DNA of 64,000 nt from JACDAN01 sp963847235 (lineage in GTDB: Bacteria > Actinomycetota > Thermoleophilia > Gaiellales > Gaiellaceae), in contig CAWJYU010000015.1 of the NCBI GenBank assembly GCA_963847235.1, forward strand, positions 124,001 through 188,000, given 5' to 3'. The stretch's first letter is position 1; each line of letters opens with the position of its first letter. The translations under genes were made by a program, and so were the position numbers. The notes beneath the pieces are model-generated. The model saw nothing but the letters and a program-made list of their open reading frames with translations, had not been told where the DNA came from and did no database searches. Shown one piece after another: positions 60,044 through 64,000 of the stretch.

Positions 60044-62146
60044 GTGGCCATGCAGGACGATCAGCCCGTGGACGAGCCGACCGACGCGCAGGCATCCGAT
60101 CCCACGCCTGACTCCCCGCCGACCGCGGACCGGGTGCCGAGCGACCATCGAACCGACGGCCAAGCCGCGCCGCGCGGCCCCGCGGAAGACCGCGGCCAAG
60201 CGTGCCCCGGCGAAGCGGGCCAGCGCCCCGGCCGACGACGGCCGCCGCTGCGCAGGCATCCACGGAGGCCCCGGCCGCGGATGTGCCCGCTGTCGAGGCA
60301 CCCGCTGTGGAGGTGCCGGCCGCCGAGGTGCCCGCCATGGTGCCCGCTGCGGAGGTGCCCATCGTGGAGGCGCCCGCCAAGAAGGTGGCAGCCGCGAGGA
60401 AGGCCCCGGCCAAGAAGGCGCCCCGCGAAGAAGGCCCCCGCCAAGAAGGCTCCGGCGAAGAAGGCCCCGCTGCGAAGAAGGCCGCGGCGAGGCAGCGCCG
60501 AGGGCACCGCAGCGCGACCGCACCGGCAGGCGCGCGGCCGCCAAGCGCACGGCGCGACAGGTCGTCGCCGCGGCGCGGGCCGCGCCGGCGTCGCCGCGGC
60601 CAAGGCCTCGCGCCGTCGACTCCGGCGCGCTCGCGGCGGGTCGGACGATCCGGGCGTGCTCGCCCCGCGGCGACTCTCCGGCTTCGACTTCGCCACGTGG
60701 CGCTCGGCTGCCAGCGACCCGATCATGCGCTCGCCGATGATCGGGCTGATCGCCCTGGACTCCGCCCCGGACTGGGACCGTCTCGTCGACCGGTTCGACC
60801 GGGCCAGCCGGGTGGCGCCGATCCTGCGCCAGAAGGTCATCGAGGGTCCGTCGGACCTGATGAGCCCGCGCATCGTCGTGGACCCCGAGTTCGACCTGAC
60901 CTTCCACATGCGCCGGTTCCGGGTCGCCGAGCCCGGCACGCTGGGACCAGGTCCTCGACGAGGCCCGCCGCCAGTCCATGAGCCGAGTTCGACCTGACGC
61001 GGCCGCTGTGGCGGGTCACCCTGCTCGAGGGCCTTGAGGGCGGCCGGGCGGCCCTGATCATCAAGCTGCACCACGCGATCGCCGACGGTCAGGGCGCGAT
61101 GATGCTCGGCGCGACGGTCATCGACCTCGACGCCCGGCAACGAGGACCTCGGCCCGATGCCGCGCGGCGCCGGTCGGCGCCGCGCTGGACACCGCCGGGT
61201 TCCTGGGCACCGCGGTGGCCGACGCCTCGGGGCGGCTGATGCGCTCGGCCAAGGAGATCGCCGACGCCGCCCTGCCGCTGGCGGGCCGTGCGCTCAAGGA
61301 CCCGGTCGGGGCGGTCGACGACCTGTTCGAGGTGCTGGCGTCCGTGTCACGGTTCGCCTACCTGCCGCTCGCGGGCGATGTCGCCGGTGATGACCGGCCG
61401 CTCGATCAACTACCACTTCGTGACGTTCGACGTGTCCCTCGACGAGCTCAAGAAGGCCGGCAAGGCGCACGGCATGACGCTGAACGACGCCTTCCTGGCC
61501 TCGCTCACCGGAGGCATGCGGATCTATCACGAGCGCCGCGGCGAGCCGGTCGAGGCGCTGCGCTGCCAACATGCCGATCAGCCTGCGCGACCCCGACCGT
61601 CCGGCGCAGAACGCCGTCACGATCGCGCGTTTCGAGGTTCCGGTGGACATCACTGGACCCCGTGGAGCGGATGCGCGGCGATCCACGACATCGTCGACGT
61701 CGTGGCGCCAGGAGCCTGCGCTGCACCTGATCGACCCGCTGGCGGAGGTCAGCTCGCGGCTCATGCCCACGGACGTGGTCACCGCCGCCGCGCAGAAGAG
61801 CGACTTCACGGCCAGCAACGTGCCCGGGGTTCCGATCCCGGTGTAGATCGGCGGCGCCCAGGTCCGTGGCGATGTACCCGCTGATGGCCACGGTCGGCGC
61901 CGCGACGAACATCACGCTGCTGTCGTACAACGGCAACGCCGGGCTCGGCATCTCGATGGACGACGCGGCGATCCCGGACCAGGCGACTGTTCATCGAGTG
62001 CATCTGGCCAGGGCTTCGCCGAGGTGGTCGGCCATCCGGTGCGAGCCCAGCGACCCGGTCGCGTGCGGCGTAGGCAGCGCCCTCGCGCGACCCCCGGCCA
62101 GCGGCCAGAGCGTGTCGCCTTGGTCGGCGTCCGCCTTCCCGGCTAG
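60044..62146 (+). CDS. Wax ester synthase/diacylglycerol acyltransferase-like, with histone-H1-like N-terminal tail
   Basis: The catalytic motif is visible as IIKLHHAIADGQGAMMLG (HHxxxDG). Other family segments: SGFDFATWRSAASDPIMRSP, MIGLIALDSAPDWDRLVDRF, LTFHMRRFRVAEPG, FDLTRPLWRVTLLEGL and LGISMDDAAIPD. It would make wax esters or triacylglycerol from acyl-CoA. Before it (about 60,060-60,650) lies a long low-complexity stretch: Ala/Pro/Val/Glu repeats, then Lys/Ala/Pro repeats of AKKAP, like histone H1. It could be an N-terminal tail or a separate gene with the DGAT starting near 60,655. Many slips occur (e.g. 60,180, 60,240, 60,425, 60,945, 60,980, 61,140, 61,390, 61,560 and 61,660). GTG 60044 is chosen for its AGGAG site. 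Confidence 0.65.
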
Positions 62147-62179
62147 GGTGCGAACACCTGTTCGTATCCGGGAGGTGGC

Positions 62180-62742
62180 GTGCTCGTACTCGGTGTCGAC
62201 CCGGGCCTGACCCGGTGCGGGTTGGGCCTGGTCGAGGGCGCCCCGGGCCGCGCGCTGACCCTGCGCCACGTCGAGGTCGTCGTCACGCCCCGCCTCGGCG
62301 CCCCTGCCGGATCGGCTCCTCGTGATCGCCAGCCGGGTTCGCGACCTGGTCGAGGCCACCTCGCCCGACGTGCTGGCGGTCGAGCGCGTGTTCAGCCAGC
62401 ACAACCTGCACAGCGTGATGGGCACGGCCCAGGCCTCGGCCGCGGCGGTGCTGGCGCGCGGCCGAGGCGGGCATCCCGGTCGCCTGGCACACGCCCGACC
62501 GAGGTGAAGGCCGCGGTCACGGGCAGCGGGCGGGCCGACAAGGCGCAGGTCGCCGCGATGGTCGTGCGGATCCTCGCGCCTCGAGTCGCACCCCGGCCGG
62601 TGGACGCCACCGATGCCCTGGCGCTGGCGATCTGCCATCTCTGGCGCGGGGCCGGCCGACGCGCGGATCGAGCTGGCGGTGGCCGCTGCCGCCCCGCTCC
62701 CGGATCCCGCGCGTCGCGCCGCGGGCCGGCGGTGCCCGGTGA
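62180..62742 (+). CDS. ruvC: Holliday junction endonuclease RuvC
   Basis: GTG start behind GGAGG. VLVLGVDPGLTRCGLGLVEG holds the first catalytic Asp; then PLPDRLLVIASRVRDLVEAT, LAVERVFSQHNLHSVMGTAQ with the catalytic Glu, AAAVLARAEAGIPVAWHTPT, VKAAVTGSGRADKAQVAAM and the last Asp pair in PVDATDALALAICHLWRG. It cuts Holliday junctions held by RuvAB. Slips near 62295, 62460, 62500 and 62650. The stop probably overlaps the RuvA GTG (GTGA at 62739). Confidence 0.92.
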
Positions 62743-63365
62743 TCGCCTTCGTCCGCGGGACCGTCGCCTCGGTCGCGTCGGACCACGCCGTGCTCGACGT
62801 CGGCGGCGTGGGCCTGTGCGGTGCTCTGCGGTCCGCGCACCCTCGACCGAGCCTGCGAGTCGGGGAACGCGGCCCAGATCGCCACCGCGCTCGTGGTGCG
62901 CGAGGACTCGCTGACGCTGTTCGGGTTCGCCGACGAGGACGAGCGCCAGGCGTTCGACGTGCTGCAGTCGGTCACGGGCATCGGGCCGCGGACCGCCCAG
63001 GCGGTGCTCGCGGTCCTCACCGTCGACCAGCTGCGCGCAGCCGTGGCCGCCGACGACCTGGCGACGCTGAGCAAGCCGCCGGGGATCGGGCGCAAGGGTG
63101 CGGCGCGGATCGCCCTGGAGCTCAAGGACCGGCTCGGGGAGCCGACCGGAGCCGCGGCCGCGGCTCCGCCCGCGGCCGCGGACGACCTGGTCGGGCCCGT
63201 CATCGACGGCCTGGTCGCCCTCGGCTGGCCAGCTGCGCGACGCGCCGCGCGGCCGCCGAGACGCCGTCCGCGCCGAGGCAGAGGCAGTCAGTCGCCGGCG
63301 GGACGGCCTGCCGTCGTGCCGGCGCCTCCTGCGGTCGCGCACTGCGGCACCTGGATCGCGCGTGA
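62739..63365 (+). CDS. ruvA: Holliday junction DNA helicase subunit RuvA
   Basis: GTG start overlapping the RuvC stop. VIAFVRGTVASVASDHAVLD (OB domain), LVVREDSLTLFGFADEDERQ, the two HhH motifs VTGIGPRTAQAVL and PPGIGRKGAARIALELKDRL, and a C-terminal domain GLVALGWPAREAARA that binds RuvB. It recognises the junction and loads RuvB. Slips near 62820 and 63230. It ends in TGA overlapping the RuvB GTG. Confidence 0.92.
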   Translation: MIAFVRGTVASVASDHAVLDVGGVGLCGALRSAHPRPSLRVGERGPDRHRARGARGLADAVRVRRRGRAPGVRRAAVGHGHRAADRPGGARGPHRRPAARSRGRRRPGDAEQAAGDRAQGCGADRPGAQGPARGADRSRGRGSARGRGRPGRARHRRPGRPRLASCATRRAAAETPSAPRQRQSVAGGTACRRAGASCGRALRHLDRA

Positions 63366-64000
63366 ACGCCGGTCGACGCTGCTCGCACGGCGACGCCGAC
63401 GCCGAGGACCTCGCCGCCGAGGGGGCGCTGCGCCCGCGCAGCCTCGCGGAGTTCGTCGGCCAGGACCGGGTGCGCTCCCAGCTGGGCCTGGTGCTCGAGG
63501 CGGCCCGGCACCGGCGGGACCGCGCCGGACCACGTGCTGCTGTCCGGTCCGCCCGGGCTGGGCAAGACGACGCTGGCCATGATCATCGCCCACGAGATCG
63601 GCGCGCCGCTGCGGATCACCTCCGGGCCCGGCGATCCAGCACGCCGGCGACCTGGCCGCCGTGCTGTCCAGCCTGGTGCCCGGGCGAGGTGCTGTTCCTC
63701 GACGAGATCCACCGGATGGCGCGGCCCGCCGAGGAGATGCTCTACGTCGCGATGGAGGACTTCCGGGTCGACATCATCGTCGGCAAGGGCCCGGGCGCCA
63801 CGGCCATCCCGCTGGACCTGGCGCCGTTCACCCTGGTCGGGCGCCACCACCCGCGCCGGCCTGCTGCCCGGCCCGCTGCGCGACCGGTTCGGCTTCACCG
63901 CGCACATGGACTTCTACGCCGACGCCGACCTGGCGACCATCGTGCAGCCGGTCCGCCCGCCTGCTGCGGCGTCGCCATCGACCCCGCCGGTGCTGCGGAG
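63362..64000 (+). CDS. ruvB: Holliday junction branch migration ATPase RuvB, runs off the window
   Basis: GTG start overlapping the RuvA stop. ALRPRSLAEFVGQDRVRSQL, Walker A LLSGPPGLGKTTLAMIIAHE, ITSGPAIQHAGDLAAVLSSL, Walker B VLFLDEIHRMARPAEEMLYV, AMEDFRVDIIVGKGPGA, LAPFTLVGATTRAGLLPGPL with the sensor region, and LRDRFGFTAHMDFYADADL. It drives branch migration with RuvA. The C-terminal winged-helix part lies beyond 64,000. Slips near 63515, 63630, 63680 and 63845. Confidence 0.93.
   Translation, partial: MNAGRRCSHGDADAEDLAAEGALRPRSLAEFVGQDRVRSQLGLVLEAARHRRDRAGPRAAVRSARAGQDDAGHDHRPRDRRAAADHLRARRSSTPATWPPCCPAWCPGEVLFLDEIHRMARPAEEMLYVAMEDFRVDIIVGKGPGATAIPLDLAPFTLVGRHHPRRPAARPAARPVRLHRAHGLLRRRRPGDHRAAGPPACCGVAIDPAGAAE

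Overview
This window looks like a chimera of three unrelated GC-rich bacterial segments. The joins lie at about 35,390 and about 51,780. At each join two converging genes are both cut off in mid-domain, and the gene families and the type of reading-frame damage change.

Segment A (1 to ~35,390) resembles an actinobacterium, possibly Thermoleophilia/Gaiella-like (inferred from gene style only). It is an exopolysaccharide locus. It encodes a chain-length regulator, an O-antigen-ligase-like polymerase, a flippase, several GT2 and GT4 glycosyltransferases, a rhamnose 4-epimerase-like enzyme, an AlgD-type dehydrogenase, an asparagine synthetase and a polyprenyl-phosphate priming transferase. A sugar C-methyltransferase / cytidylyltransferase / decarboxylase cassette follows and is cut by the first join. 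Large secreted proteins sit among these genes: a copper-radical-oxidase-like protein with LamG and seven FN3 repeats, and three right-handed beta-helix proteins. One 349-residue protein carries two copies of a cysteine-containing domain I cannot name; it is the best candidate here for something undescribed.

Segment B (~35,390 to ~51,780) is from an alphaproteobacterium, probably Hyphomicrobiales. It holds a GT39 transferase, trmL, an ABC exporter, a DUF768-like protein, the cytochrome bc1 operon (petABC), mtnP, apt, two MaoC-like genes, ychF-pth-rplY and a chromate-resistance pair (chrB-like, chrA). Nearly every gene is broken by single-base frame shifts, but the protein family continues across each break, so these look like sequencing errors rather than pseudogenes.

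Segment C (~51,780 to 64,000) is from a different actinobacterium, probably Micrococcales/Cellulomonadaceae-like. It holds an EF-G2-like gene (cut by the join), a phosphatidylinositol mannoside operon (phosphatidyltransferase, acyltransferase, pimA), a DUF3048 lipoprotein, pdxS-pdxT, yebC, a wax-ester-synthase/DGAT-like gene with a histone-H1-like Lys/Ala/Pro tail, and ruvC-ruvA-ruvB running off the window end.

I saw no rRNA or tRNA genes, insertion sequences or CRISPR arrays. Coordinates of frame-broken genes run from the inferred first codon to the inferred last codon across the breaks.
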